A stretch of DNA of 64,000 nt from Flagellimonas aurea (GTDB taxonomy: Bacteria; Bacteroidota; Bacteroidia; Flavobacteriales; Flavobacteriaceae), in the NCBI RefSeq assembly GCF_017313785.1, contig NZ_JAFLNL010000003.1, positions 461,315-525,314 on the forward strand. Direction: 5' to 3'. Shown in pieces: positions 10,465 to 21,400 of this stretch (within the stretch, counting starts at the first letter, position 1; each line of letters begins with the position of its first letter). The notes below the pieces were generated by a model. It did no database searches, was not told where the DNA came from, and saw only the letters and a program-made list of their open reading frames with translations. Both the position numbers and the translations under genes were made by a program.

Positions 10465-11625
10465 ATGGACTACGTATCAGCTTTTTCCTTTTGGACAAAG
10501 GCTATACTGCCTGTAAAAATTGTAGAGACCGCCATCCCCAGCGAACTCAATCTACTCCATTTTATATTCATTGGAATATCCCTTTTGGGTGCTGGAGTTG
10601 GCAGTTACCTTATTTTTTTGAAGAAACATAATTTGTATATGGGAATTTTTATGATTGCCATGTCCACCATTCTTCTCGAGCTTACCCTATTGTGGTGGGA
10701 TGGTGTGCTGCATATACCCAAAATTCCATTTTATACAAGTATTATGTTTCTTTTGGGGCCCTCACTTTTTTTGTATATCGAAGGGAAGGTATATCCCAAT
10801 AAAAAAACAACATTCAAAACACTTCTATACTTTAGTTTTTTTCTGGTCAGTCTACTATTGATGCTGATATTGACCAACACAAGCGATAATATTACTGATG
10901 TTGGGTTACGGGGACTGGGCATTAAACTCCTGAACAGTTACTACTTAAAGGGTTGCTATTTTGCTGTGTTTTGGATTTTGATCTTAAAACAATATTTCAA
11001 GTATCGAAAACGAATCGATATCATGGACCGTAATTGGTTAAGAACTCTTGTACTCTTTTTTTTCACAATCTTTCTTATATCAATAGTAGGTGCTCTATTC
11101 AAAAATGAATTTTCCCTTATATATATTACGAGATATATAATCGCCTACTTTTTTTCAGTTTTCATAATTATCATTTCTTTTCTGTTATATCTATTTCCTG
11201 CTATTGTCACCGAACCTTTACAAATTAGATTGGACAAAGATCAAATCAAAGAAAAATACCAGAACTCTGGCTTAACCACTGCCATGGCTAGTGCATTAAG
11301 GCTACAACTTTTAAACTCTATGGAGGACAAGGTATTTTTGGATTCTGCACTATCACTGGAGATCTTGGCCGAAAAGCTTAATACAGACCGCTACAGTCTC
11401 TCACAAGTCATCAATCAAGAATTCAACAAGAACTTTTATGAATTCATTAATGATTATCGCATTAATGAGTGCTTGGCCCGTATTGATGAAAACCCGCATC
11501 AAATAGACTCAATTTCCGACCTAATTTATGCGTCTGGATTTAACAACAAAGTATCTTTCTACAACGCTTTCAAAAAGCGAAAAAGTATGACTCCAGTCCA
11601 GTATATCAAAGCTTTAAACCAGTAA
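10465..11625 (+). CDS. Membrane-anchored AraC-family transcriptional regulator
   Basis: About 386 residues from ATG 10465; an in-frame TTG at 10447 would add six residues but is a weaker start. The N-terminal half contains about seven hydrophobic segments (for example FIFIGISLLGAGVGSYLIF, LYFSFFLVSLLLMLIL, LVLFFFTIFLISIVGAL). The C-terminal ~110 residues form an AraC-type double HTH: LEILAEKLNTDRYSLSQVI, then ISDLIYASGFNNKVSFYNAF and MTPVQYI. This architecture is common in flavobacteria, where the membrane half is thought to sense a ligand. It lies 320 bp upstream of a SusC/SusD pair in the same direction, so control of that pair is possible but not shown. Confidence 0.88.
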   Translation: MDYVSAFSFWTKAILPVKIVETAIPSELNLLHFIFIGISLLGAGVGSYLIFLKKHNLYMGIFMIAMSTILLELTLLWWDGVLHIPKIPFYTSIMFLLGPSLFLYIEGKVYPNKKTTFKTLLYFSFFLVSLLLMLILTNTSDNITDVGLRGLGIKLLNSYYLKGCYFAVFWILILKQYFKYRKRIDIMDRNWLRTLVLFFFTIFLISIVGALFKNEFSLIYITRYIIAYFFSVFIIIISFLLYLFPAIVTEPLQIRLDKDQIKEKYQNSGLTTAMASALRLQLLNSMEDKVFLDSALSLEILAEKLNTDRYSLSQVINQEFNKNFYEFINDYRINECLARIDENPHQIDSISDLIYASGFNNKVSFYNAFKKRKSMTPVQYIKALNQ

Positions 11626-11946
11626 TTTTTTTTGACTTTTTTAAGAGAAAGCTACTTAGCCCAAGTTTTTTAACATAAATATAAGTATCTTATTTACAGA
11701 TACTTAACGCAAAGTAAAGGTATATATTCGTCGGTAGACCATAAACCTAGGTCGGTCGTAATCACCATCCCATCACCTCTCATTTATTTTATCCATTGAT
11801 TAAGATTAGCACGGTCATTTTTCAAAACATTATGTAGTCTAACTGGCCCATTTGTTTATTTGGATTAGTCCCCAAAAAATTGACCGGCTTTTCTTAGTCA
11901 AAAAACTAATTCAAAAAATGATTCTATTAATTAACACTCAAATTAA
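11626..11946. other. Intergenic spacer before susC
   Basis: 321 bp without a gene. It holds an 8-bp inverted repeat AAGTATCT (11683-11690) / AGATACTT (11698-11705) soon after the AraC-type gene, without a T-run, and an AT-rich leader before the SusC start. I see no clear TAnnTTTG promoter. Confidence 0.5.
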
Positions 11947-14900
11947 ATGAGAACAAAAACAAAAGTATTACTGACACTTTTGATGGCATTTGTTGTACAT
12001 CTGTCTTCCGCACAGGAAAAAATGATAAGTGGTACAGTAACTGATGGGAACGGATTGCCATTACCTGGCGTAAACGTTGTTATCAAGGGAACCACTCAAG
12101 GTACCCAAACCGATTTTGATGGTAACTATAATGTACAAGCAGAAGTTGGTCAAACACTTGTGTTTACCTATTTGGGCCAAAAAGAGACCCAGGCCACCGT
12201 TGGTGCACAGAGCGTCATAAACATACAAATGGAAGAAGACGCCCAAGCGTTGGAAGAAGTTGTAGTCGTCGGTTATGGTGTTCAAAAAAGAAAGGAAATC
12301 ACAGGAGCCATTGCAAGTGTGTCCGGAGGAGACATCCAAGGACTTGTAACACCCAGTTTCGAAAGCCAATTGGCAGGTAGGGCGGCTGGTGTGCAGATAA
12401 CCACAAACAACGGTATTATCGGGGAAGCTCCAAGAATCAGGATCAGGGGTCTGGGTTCCATAGGTTCTGGAACTTATCCTTTGGTGGTCGTTGATGGTAT
12501 TCCGATCATTACAGGAGATACTGGTGGATATGCATCGACCAACGCACTGAGCAGTATCAATCCCAATGATATCGAATCCTTCGAAATTCTAAAAGATGGT
12601 GCCGCAACAGCCATTTATGGGTCTCGTGCAGCCAATGGTGTAATCTTGATCACCACCAAAAAAGGTAAAAAAGGTACCACCCAAGTGAGCTACAACGTGG
12701 TGACCGGTTTTGCATCACCGATCAAAACCTTTGATTTGTTGAACACTGCACAGTTCTTGGAAACTGCAAACGAAAAACGCACCAACAGAGGACAAGCTCC
12801 TTGGGCCGTTGGAAATGACTATGATACCGATTGGCAAGATGCTGTGCTTAGGTCAAACGCACTCCAAATGGACCATAACCTATCCGTAAACGGAGGAACC
12901 GATAGGACCAAATACTTCATGTCCCTTGGTTTCACCGATCAAGATGGTGTGGCCGTACCAAACAACTTAAAACGTCACAGTATAAGAACCAACCTTGAGC
13001 ACGATGTGTTCGATTGGTTGACAGTGGGTGGAAGTGTTGCCGTTACCAGAAGTGAGTTCAATGGATTGAATACTGGAGGAAACTCACTCTCCGGGAACAT
13101 TTTCAATGCTACAAGACAGCTTCCCAACACCCCAATCTATGACCCAAACAACCCTACTGGTTTTAACCTGTCCGCAGATGGAAGCGTAGTGGGTCAATGG
13201 GACAACACCGACCCTGTTGGTGACAACATTTCCAACATTGCTTACGTGCTTGCCAATAACAAGTTCCAATCCAAAGAAAACAACACTTTGGTTAGTGTGT
13301 TTGGCGACGTAAAACTGATGAAAGGTCTTACCTACAGGTTTCAGGCCAGCGCCAACAACACCCTTACCTCCGGTTTTAGGTACTGGAGCCCAGTACATGG
13401 TGATGGACGTGGTTCAAATGGTAGATTGGACAACGATAACAGAGATATTCTGAGATGGAATATCCAGAACATCATAAATTACAATACCAGCATAGCTGAC
13501 GCACATAATATTGCCGTCACTGCCGTAGCCGAATATCAAAAAGACAAAAACCAATATTTCTTTGGGTCAGGTACCGATCTTTTGGATGAGTTCTACAACA
13601 AAAACCTTGTAACTGGGGCCTATGGCACCCAAACCTCTGGAGGTGGTGTAACAGAAAATGGTATCAGCTCCTACGTTGGCCGTTTGAGCTATAATTTCAA
13701 GGAGCGTTATTTCCTTCAAGGATCTATTCGTAGGGATGGTATATCCAAATTAAGTGAAGCTACCCGTTGGAATAACTTTACAGGATATTCTGCAGGTTGG
13801 AACATTGCCAATGAGGAATTTTTCAGCGGATTAAATCCTACCATTTCACTATTTAAACTTAGAGGGTCATACTCGGAAGTAGGAAACACCGACATCGGTA
13901 GCTACCCATATTTGGGATTGACCTCAGCTTCCCAATACGGTACCTTAAACGGTATTGCATTCACTCAATTCGGTAACGATCAGTTATTATGGGAAACCAG
14001 TAAAAAAACCGACTTTGGTGCTGATTTAGGCTTCTTTAACGATAAATTGACGGTAAGCGTTGATTACTATAAAAACGATATCGACGGTTTGATCCTTGAT
14101 GTTCCCGTACCACACTCCTTAGGTGTTCCTGATAACACAATAAAGAAGAACATCGGAGCAATGAAGAATGAAGGATTTGAATTCTCAGTGAACTACACTC
14201 CCTTCAATTCAGAAAACTTCAGCTGGAATGTATCTGCCAATTTAACCTTGGACAAAAACACCGTGACCAGTATTCCTGATGGACAGGATATTATCGGAGG
14301 TACTTCTACCAACACTAACATAGCTCCAAACTTAATCATTAGAGAAGGTGAATCCATCAACTCCATTTATGGACACAGGTATTGGGGTGTTAACCCTGCC
14401 AACGGAAACCCAGTTTACTATAAGGCCGATGGCTCTTTGGTACAGGGCAACTTGGATACACAGACTTATTTCGTATTCAACCCTAGCAACCCCGGAGATT
14501 TATCAGAAGCTTCTTCTTTGAGTGCTGCGGACGACAAGTTTATTCTTGGAAACTCCTTACCTACTTATTACGGTTCCGTGATCAACAGGTTCACATACAA
14601 AGGCTTTGATTTTAGCTTTATGTTCCGTTACAGTGGTGGAAACGAAGTATTCAATGCCACTCGTAGAGATTTGGTGACCCAGAACTTCAATAACAACTCT
14701 ACCGAGATTTTGGGAAGATGGCAAAGTGCTTCCAATCCCGGAGATGGTACTACACCTAGGCTTTACGCAAGTAGCAACACTTTTACCAACTTAACAGGAC
14801 ATGCAACTACTAGATTCTTGGAAAAAGGTGATTTTATCAGCTTGGACAACATCACTTTGGGTTATAAACTCCCATCAATCGTAACCGACAAGTTGAATGT

Positions 14901-15051
14901 GGACATGGTAAGGTTCTTTATCCAAGGACAAAACCTATTGACCATTACAGACTATAAGGGCTTGAACCCAGAAATGGAATCCAGTGGTGTTGACATTAAT
15001 GGTACACCAAGGTCAAAAGTATTATCCATAGGTCTAAATGTTAATCTATAA
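11947..15051 (+). CDS. SusC/RagA-family TonB-linked outer-membrane protein
   Basis: 1034 residues. Signal peptide (MRTKTKVLLTLLMAFVVHLSSAQ), then a carboxypeptidase-regulatory-like domain (ISGTVTDGNGLPLPGVNV, TDFDGNY) and a TonB box region (EEVVVVGYGVQKRKEITGA). The plug has RIRIRGLGSIGSG, VVVDGIP and LKDGAATAIYGSRAANGVI. A long beta barrel ends in VLSIGLNVNL. SusC proteins import oligomers across the outer membrane with a SusD lid. There is no STN domain, so signalling through FecR is not expected for this copy. The SusD partner starts 9 bp after the stop. The substrate cannot be deduced because no degradative enzyme is adjacent. Confidence 0.95.
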   Translation: MRTKTKVLLTLLMAFVVHLSSAQEKMISGTVTDGNGLPLPGVNVVIKGTTQGTQTDFDGNYNVQAEVGQTLVFTYLGQKETQATVGAQSVINIQMEEDAQALEEVVVVGYGVQKRKEITGAIASVSGGDIQGLVTPSFESQLAGRAAGVQITTNNGIIGEAPRIRIRGLGSIGSGTYPLVVVDGIPIITGDTGGYASTNALSSINPNDIESFEILKDGAATAIYGSRAANGVILITTKKGKKGTTQVSYNVVTGFASPIKTFDLLNTAQFLETANEKRTNRGQAPWAVGNDYDTDWQDAVLRSNALQMDHNLSVNGGTDRTKYFMSLGFTDQDGVAVPNNLKRHSIRTNLEHDVFDWLTVGGSVAVTRSEFNGLNTGGNSLSGNIFNATRQLPNTPIYDPNNPTGFNLSADGSVVGQWDNTDPVGDNISNIAYVLANNKFQSKENNTLVSVFGDVKLMKGLTYRFQASANNTLTSGFRYWSPVHGDGRGSNGRLDNDNRDILRWNIQNIINYNTSIADAHNIAVTAVAEYQKDKNQYFFGSGTDLLDEFYNKNLVTGAYGTQTSGGGVTENGISSYVGRLSYNFKERYFLQGSIRRDGISKLSEATRWNNFTGYSAGWNIANEEFFSGLNPTISLFKLRGSYSEVGNTDIGSYPYLGLTSASQYGTLNGIAFTQFGNDQLLWETSKKTDFGADLGFFNDKLTVSVDYYKNDIDGLILDVPVPHSLGVPDNTIKKNIGAMKNEGFEFSVNYTPFNSENFSWNVSANLTLDKNTVTSIPDGQDIIGGTSTNTNIAPNLIIREGESINSIYGHRYWGVNPANGNPVYYKADGSLVQGNLDTQTYFVFNPSNPGDLSEASSLSAADDKFILGNSLPTYYGSVINRFTYKGFDFSFMFRYSGGNEVFNATRRDLVTQNFNNNSTEILGRWQSASNPGDGTTPRLYASSNTFTNLTGHATTRFLEKGDFISLDNITLGYKLPSIVTDKLNVDMVRFFIQGQNLLTITDYKGLNPEMESSGVDINGTPRSKVLSIGLNVNL

Positions 15052-15060
15052 TTCTTAAAA

Positions 15061-16629
15061 ATGAAAAAGATATTCAAATACATCACCCTTTCCTTTTTTG
15101 GAATTAGTGTGATCTCATGTTCTGACGAAACTGTCCTGGACCTTAGTCCAATAAACAACATTTCGTTGAGCGATGCCTTTTCATCCCCATCTTTGATTGA
15201 AAGTTCAGTTAACGGGATGTACAATGCTGCCGCGATTGGCCAGTACAACTCAACCAACCCCAACGGTGGTCGTGGATATATCTGGGGTGCCGCCTTCGTA
15301 CAACAAGGGGACAACCGAGGAGAAGATGTGGTCAACACAGCCACATTCTATCAATTGACCTATACGGCCACTTATGACCCAACTACAGCGAACAACGTTT
15401 ACTATTGGGTTGATGGCTATCGTTTGATCAACAGGGCCAACTTGGTGATCGAAGGAGTTACCACTGCTGCTGAAGCAGGTATCATTACCCAGGCCGTTGC
15501 CGATGATTATATTGGACAAGCTAAATTTTTACGTGCCATAACTCACTTCGAGTTGTTGAACTTCTTTGCAAGACCATATAATTTTTCTGCAGGAGCTTCA
15601 CATCCTGGAGTTCCTTACAGAGAGGTAGGTATCGACACTCAAGCTGAAATCGATTCAGAAATCGTGCTCGGTAGAAATACAGTAGCAGAAGTTTACGAAA
15701 AAGTATTGCAAGACTTGGACGATGCCGAAAGCTTGATTACCAATACTTCTTTGACAAAAGCATCTGTAAACGCAGCCATCGCCTTTAAAACTAGGGTATA
15801 TCTTCACATGAGAGATTGGGACGGGGTTATTGCCGAAGGCAACAAACTTATTGGTGAATATGCATTGGAGGATTCCCCAAATGGACCCTTCCTTGATAGC
15901 TATGGAAACTCGGAGTCTATTTTCTCATTGACACAGGCTGCAACCATGAACCCTGGTGTAAACGCAGCTTTAGCTTCACAATACAACAGGAGAAGGTTGG
16001 TTGCCATTAGCCCTATCATTTGGAGAGATCCTAGCTGGTTGGCAGACGATTTGCGCCGTGAGGATAATTCTACCGAAACGGAAGTAGGTACCGGAATGGT
16101 ATTTACCGCTGGAGGAGCAAAATTCACCCTAAAATATAAAGATGGGGTGAACTATACCGATGCCTCACCTGTTATCCGCTATGCTGAAGTATTGTTGAAC
16201 ATGGCCGAAGCACAAGCTAGAAAAGCTACTCCAGACTTGGGCGCCTCATTGGCCCTATTGAACCAAGTAAGAAACAGATCTCTTGCAGACCCAGGCACTC
16301 AAGCTTATGTGGCCGGTGATTTTGCCAATGCTGGAGAACTTGTTGGTGCAATCCTAAAAGAGAGAAGAATCGAGTTTTTGATGGAGGGCAGAAGATGGTC
16401 CGACATTCACAGACTTCAAGGAGATGATCTTCAACCCATCAACGGAATACCACAGAAGGTAGCCAATGGAACTCCTGCAGCCGAATTGTATACTTTGGGA
16501 ACTCCATACGATGGCCCTTACGGTGTACCTGCGGTTCCTTATGCAGACTTCAAGTTTCTCTGGCCTATTCCTCAGATAGAGGTCAACGCAAACCCAACAC
16601 TTGCGGAGCAGCAAAACCCGGGCTGGTAA
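15061..16629 (+). CDS. SusD/RagB-family nutrient-binding lipoprotein
   Basis: 522 residues with a lipoprotein signal (MKKIFKYITLSFFGISVISC, Cys20). It shows SusD features: N-terminal DLSPINNISLSDAFSSP, helical TPR-like segments (ANLVIEGVTTAAEAG, GQAKFLRAITHFELLNFFA, AEVYEKVLQDLDDAESLI), then RYAEVLLNMAEAQAR, LLNQVRNRS and ILKERRIEFLMEGRRWSDIHR. It ends in the usual PIPQIEVNANP. It forms the surface lid of the preceding SusC pore. It is co-transcribed with susC (9-bp gap) and followed by a terminator. Confidence 0.95.
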   Translation: MKKIFKYITLSFFGISVISCSDETVLDLSPINNISLSDAFSSPSLIESSVNGMYNAAAIGQYNSTNPNGGRGYIWGAAFVQQGDNRGEDVVNTATFYQLTYTATYDPTTANNVYYWVDGYRLINRANLVIEGVTTAAEAGIITQAVADDYIGQAKFLRAITHFELLNFFARPYNFSAGASHPGVPYREVGIDTQAEIDSEIVLGRNTVAEVYEKVLQDLDDAESLITNTSLTKASVNAAIAFKTRVYLHMRDWDGVIAEGNKLIGEYALEDSPNGPFLDSYGNSESIFSLTQAATMNPGVNAALASQYNRRRLVAISPIIWRDPSWLADDLRREDNSTETEVGTGMVFTAGGAKFTLKYKDGVNYTDASPVIRYAEVLLNMAEAQARKATPDLGASLALLNQVRNRSLADPGTQAYVAGDFANAGELVGAILKERRIEFLMEGRRWSDIHRLQGDDLQPINGIPQKVANGTPAAELYTLGTPYDGPYGVPAVPYADFKFLWPIPQIEVNANPTLAEQQNPGW

Positions 16630-16660
16630 TCATTCTGAGATTTAAAGCATATGCAATAAA

Positions 16661-16695
16661 AAAACCCGTGGGCTTTCCCACGGGTTTTTAATTTT
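16661..16695 (+). terminator. Terminator after the first susCD pair
   Basis: The perfect stem AAAACCCGTGGG (16661-16672) pairs with CCCACGGGTTTT (16677-16688), loop CTTT, followed by TAATTTT. It starts 32 bp past the susD stop. Confidence 0.92.
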
Positions 16696-16736
16696 AATCT
16701 CTTTCTATTCTAAAAAATACTTATCAACCAGTCAAA

Positions 16737-18482
16737 TTAAAAATCAAATTTATAGGACACTCCTGCCAAGGCTTGGAAACCTTGAACCCTAAAGTTGGCC
16801 CAACGCTGGTAATTATTGCCGGCAATATTTGATGCTTTCACAAATATGGAAAGTTGTTCGTTAAACCGGTATCCTACGTGTGCATTGGCGTCAAAAAAGC
16901 CATCTAAAGTAACTTGCTGGAATTGCAATTCTGAATCAAGTGGGTCAATTTGAGACAATAAATCGTCCCTTTCGCCGACATAGAACAAGTTGGCTCCCAT
17001 ATACCATTGATCGGTAATCTGGTAATCCATAAACACGGAACCTTTAATTGACGGCAGGTTCCATGCTGGATTGTCGGTTTCAGTATCATAGTCATAGAAT
17101 TCACCATTAATGCCCAAGGAAAAGTTACGGTTTACATCCACATTGATTTCACCGAACACGCCCAAGGTCTTTACATCATCATAAAACACCTGAAAAGAGT
17201 TGCCGTAATAGTAACTTTTTTCATCATCAAGGGAGGTATTAATGGGGTTATGAAAGAACAATGGCTTCCTGTTCTCCGCCATATACGAACCTTTGATGTT
17301 GTACCCCACATTCGAAGTCAACTGCCCTTTCAAACCTAAATACCCTTCGTATTGTTGGTCGGTCGGAATAATATCCAAAGTCGGAGAGACAAAAGGGTTA
17401 TCATTCACAAAATCGTAATAGTTGTTTTGCTTCAACTCCCCTTCTACTCCACCATAAGCGATTACATTTTCGTCCATCACACGGTACGATGCCGTTACAG
17501 CTGGATAGATATAAAAGTTGTTCTCACTGTTTTCCATATCCAGACCATAGACAATATTGGCCCCTAAGTTGATGGTCAAGTCATCACGCAGGATCAATAA
17601 ACTCGGCGTTACCCCTGCCTGAAGATTGCTATACTTTTTCTCTCCTTCATTGGCACCTTCCGTGATAGATCCATTTTGAAAACTACCGCCCACATAATCC
17701 ACCTTGGCCGAAATGGTAATCAACTCCTCGGTAATGGGCAGTTCAAAAGTTGGATTGATCAATGCTCGGTTCTCGGCCGATTCGACCGCATCCCAAAAAC
17801 GCCTCAACAAAAGGGCCCCACTTTTAAAAGGGGAATCTTCCGTATTAAAATGGGCCTTGGCCTCCGCGTTGAAATAGTTTTGCGTTTCATCCATGGCATT
17901 GATCTCATCCTCACTGAACAACTCACTTTGGATGCCGTACCAATTGTAAAGCTGGTGCTGCAAGCCTATTGCCGCGCCCCAATCCATATAACGGTCTTTT
18001 TTGGCATAGGAAGCATTCAATTTGGTATCATAGAAATCGGTTTCCAAGGGCGTAGAATCCAAATCTCCACGGGAAGAGTTGTGGGTGAGACCAAAATCCA
18101 GCAAATCTTCTCCCCTGTTGAATTCCCGACTGGAATAAAAATCCACCAAGGCATTGTTGTAATTGCCCAACCCGATTGATGCATAGGAATTGTACAAGGT
18201 GGGCGGTGGTGTTTTTTCCACTCCCGAAGCTTTTCCCTTTGCCGGGGTAAAGGTGGATGCCACGGGCACCGAAAATATGCTGTAATTGATTTTCTTTTTT
18301 TGAAGGACAATGGAATCGTTCAAACTGGGAGACGATTTTATTTTAAAGGCATCCGAAACGGTCGGGGAATACGGTTTAACCACCGTTACCGTTTCCGTAC
18401 CAATGTTATCCTCTTCCTGGGCGATAACCATTCCGCAAAGGCTCAAAAAAAGTAATGAAAATATATAGGTTCTCTTTTGCAT
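16737..18482 (-). CDS. Outer-membrane beta-barrel protein (TonB-receptor-like barrel)
   Basis: 581 residues with a signal peptide (MQKRTYIFSLLFLSLCGMVIAQ). A short N-terminal segment EEDNIGTETVTVVKPYSPTV resembles the region before a TonB plug, but no full plug domain with the usual RG and GxxxG motifs follows. The rest is a run of amphipathic strands (NYNNALVDFYSSREF, LLDFGLTHNSS, TKLNASYAKKDRYMDWGAA, LYLGLKGQLTSNVGYNIKG-like) ending in LAGVSYKFDF, a terminal Phe typical of barrels. It follows the large TPR gene by 12 bp on the same strand, so the two are probably one operon. Function is unknown; databases usually label such proteins as TonB-dependent receptors. Confidence 0.75.
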   Translation of the reverse strand: MQKRTYIFSLLFLSLCGMVIAQEEDNIGTETVTVVKPYSPTVSDAFKIKSSPSLNDSIVLQKKKINYSIFSVPVASTFTPAKGKASGVEKTPPPTLYNSYASIGLGNYNNALVDFYSSREFNRGEDLLDFGLTHNSSRGDLDSTPLETDFYDTKLNASYAKKDRYMDWGAAIGLQHQLYNWYGIQSELFSEDEINAMDETQNYFNAEAKAHFNTEDSPFKSGALLLRRFWDAVESAENRALINPTFELPITEELITISAKVDYVGGSFQNGSITEGANEGEKKYSNLQAGVTPSLLILRDDLTINLGANIVYGLDMENSENNFYIYPAVTASYRVMDENVIAYGGVEGELKQNNYYDFVNDNPFVSPTLDIIPTDQQYEGYLGLKGQLTSNVGYNIKGSYMAENRKPLFFHNPINTSLDDEKSYYYGNSFQVFYDDVKTLGVFGEINVDVNRNFSLGINGEFYDYDTETDNPAWNLPSIKGSVFMDYQITDQWYMGANLFYVGERDDLLSQIDPLDSELQFQQVTLDGFFDANAHVGYRFNEQLSIFVKASNIAGNNYQRWANFRVQGFQALAGVSYKFDF

Positions 18483-18494
18483 TTTGTGTCTCGT

Positions 18495-21400
18495 TTAGTT
18501 TTCGTTGGGGTCTACGGATGAATTGCTCTCTGCTTCCTTGGCCTTAATGGTGGCCAGTTCACTTTTGGCATCCGAAACGATTTCATCAAATTCGGCGAAA
18601 TTGGAAATGACACTTTCCAAAATGTAGGTGGCTTGGAAGGCGTCTCCCAAATTATAGAAGTTCTTGGCCATGATCACCAAGCCTTTTCCCGCCCATTCCT
18701 TGTAGGCCGCATAGTCCTTGGCCAATTTTTGAACGGACTCGTTGGAGGCTTCAAAATCCTGTTCCTTGTTCTTAAAATAGGCATCGTAGTACCAAGCTTC
18801 TGCCGCCAATTCTCCAGATGCAATTTGTTTTACATCTTGGTAAGCAGTTTTAGCTAAGTTCTCATTGTTCGTAGCGATGGCCGAACGTGCAATCATGATC
18901 TGCGCATCACTTTTGATACGGTCATCGATTTTGGGAGCATTCAGCACTTTCTCGGCATAAGCAATGGTCTGCGAGTAATCCTTTTGACCATAATACCCTT
19001 TCATCAGGTTGGACTGAGCGAAGGTTTTGTTCTCCGAAATATCCGCAGTGTTCTCCAATCTTTTCAAATACGGAATAGCGCTATTGTAGTCTTGCTTATC
19101 AACATATATCTCACAAACACGGGTCAGGGCCTGTTCAGTGTATTCACCGTTGCCTCCATCGGCCACCGCTTTGTATTTTGGTAGAGCCTTATCTTTTTCC
19201 CCATTGGCGAAATACAATTGTGCCAGCGCAAAATTGGCGTTCTGGGCATGTAATCCGTTGGGGAATTGCTTCAAGTAATCCTCGTATCCACGTATGGCGG
19301 CTGCGGTTTTGCCCTCGATTTGTTTTCTCTCGGCGGACTCAAAACTGGCATTGTCCAATTCGGAGTCGGTCACCTCTACAAAATCCAAATTTCTGGCCCA
19401 AGCGGCGTATTCGCTCACCCGACCTTCGTCCACATAGACCAATTTGGCCGTGGCCACCGCTTGTTTGGCCTCTTGGGTGTTCGGATATTTTTGGACCACT
19501 TCCTTAAGTTTGCTCAACGCCTGCTCATTTCGGCTGGAATTGTAATAGACCAAACCGGAACGCAACAATCCGCGCGGGGCAAATTTACTGCCAGAATACT
19601 CGGCTACGACTCGGTCGTAGGTTTGCAGACCCAAACTTTCTTGGTTGTTGTTGATATAGGAATTTCCAAGTTCAAAAAGGGCATCGTCCCGTAATGATGA
19701 TATTGGGAACATCCTCAAGAATTCGTTGAGACCATCGATTTTTGCCGAATTGTTGCCCAAAAAACCATCGCAAAGTGTTTTTTGGAAAGCCGCATAGTCG
19801 CGCTCGGGACCGTTCATACTGGATGCCGTATCATAAGCTTTTTTTGCCAGCTGGTATTTACTGTTTACAAAGTAACTGTCCCCCAACCTTAAATAACCAT
19901 CGTTCTTTCTTTGATCATCAATGGCATTGGAGCTTACCACATTCTGAAAATAGGATATGGCGTTGTTGTAGTCTTTCAGTTTAAAGTATGAGTACCCTAA
20001 ATTATAATCCAGTTGTTCATATTCCGGAAGCGACTTGGCCGCCGGAGCGTTCTGGAACCTCACAAAATCGACCAGGGCTTCTTCAAAACGGTTCAACCGG
20101 TAGGCCGATTCCGCTTTCCAATACAGTGCACGGGCCTCAAAAGTAGGATTCGCAGCACTTTTCAGGGATTTATCGAATCGTTCCCAAGCACCTTCGTAAT
20201 CGCCATCGATAAAAAGTTCCACCCCACGGTAATATGCTACTTTTTGGTAGGTTTCCTTGCTGGCGTAGTTTTGATTTGCTTCCAAAAGTTCCATCGCCCC
20301 TTCAAAATTTCTAGAGGTAATGTAAGAGTCTACCAATAGTTCTTGGATTTCCATTTGATGCTCATCCTTTGGATATTTCTCCAAATATGTGGTCAACACT
20401 TGAGGGACTGGCTCGTAGGCATTACCTATTTCATAGCTCAAACGGGCATAGTTCAACCAGGCATCTTTTTGAATCTCTGGACTGAACTCCATCTGTGAAG
20501 CATTTCGGAACGCATTCAGGGCTTCTGATTTTTTGTCCAACTTTAAATAGCATTCGGCCAAATGGTAGTAAGCATTTTGGGAAACGGCATTGCTTCCCCC
20601 AATAATTTTATTGAACTGTTGAATGGCCTGTTCGTAGTTGCCCAATTTATAATGGCTGTAGCCCAAGAGGTAATAATCGGTGTTGTTCCATTTTCCACGT
20701 TTGCCCCTGTATGCTTCCAAATAAGGAATGGCTTCGGCATATTCTTCCAAGTTGAAATAACTCTCCCCAATAATTTTGTTGAGTTCGGAAATTTCCTCTC
20801 TATTTGATTTTGGCAATTGCTTTTTGGCCAGTTCAATGGCCTCTTGGAACTTACCCAGCTTAAAATTGAGGTCAGCTTGATAATACGTCAACTTTTCATC
20901 GAGCAGCTCTGGATCGCGGATTTGGTCGAACCGAGCACTTGCAGAATTGTAATCGTCCTGCTCATAGGCAATATATCCCAAATAATATTTGGCCTGCGAG
21001 CCGTATTTCTGGGAGGTGGTGACCTTGTTCAGATAGCGTTCAGCCTCTTGTGGACGCTTGGATGCGTACAAAGCGTAGCCGTTATTAAAGTTAAAACGGT
21101 CGCGCTCCGAGTAGGGCATTGAGCTCTCATCTACTTTTTTGTACCATTTTAAGGCATATGGATATTTCCCGGTCTCAAAATAGTAGTCGGCCACATCCAA
21201 AAATGCGGAGTTTCGCTTTGTTGATGTAGGATATCGCTCCACAAAATCTTCCATCATCTTATCCGCTCCGCGCTGGTTCAACCGAATCGCAGCATTGGCC
21301 GCGTAATAAGCACTATTGGCTTCGGTTTCATCATCTTTGGTAGTGGCCTTCACAGACTCAAAAATGTTCTGTGCTGCTTGGTACTGCTCATTATTGTAGA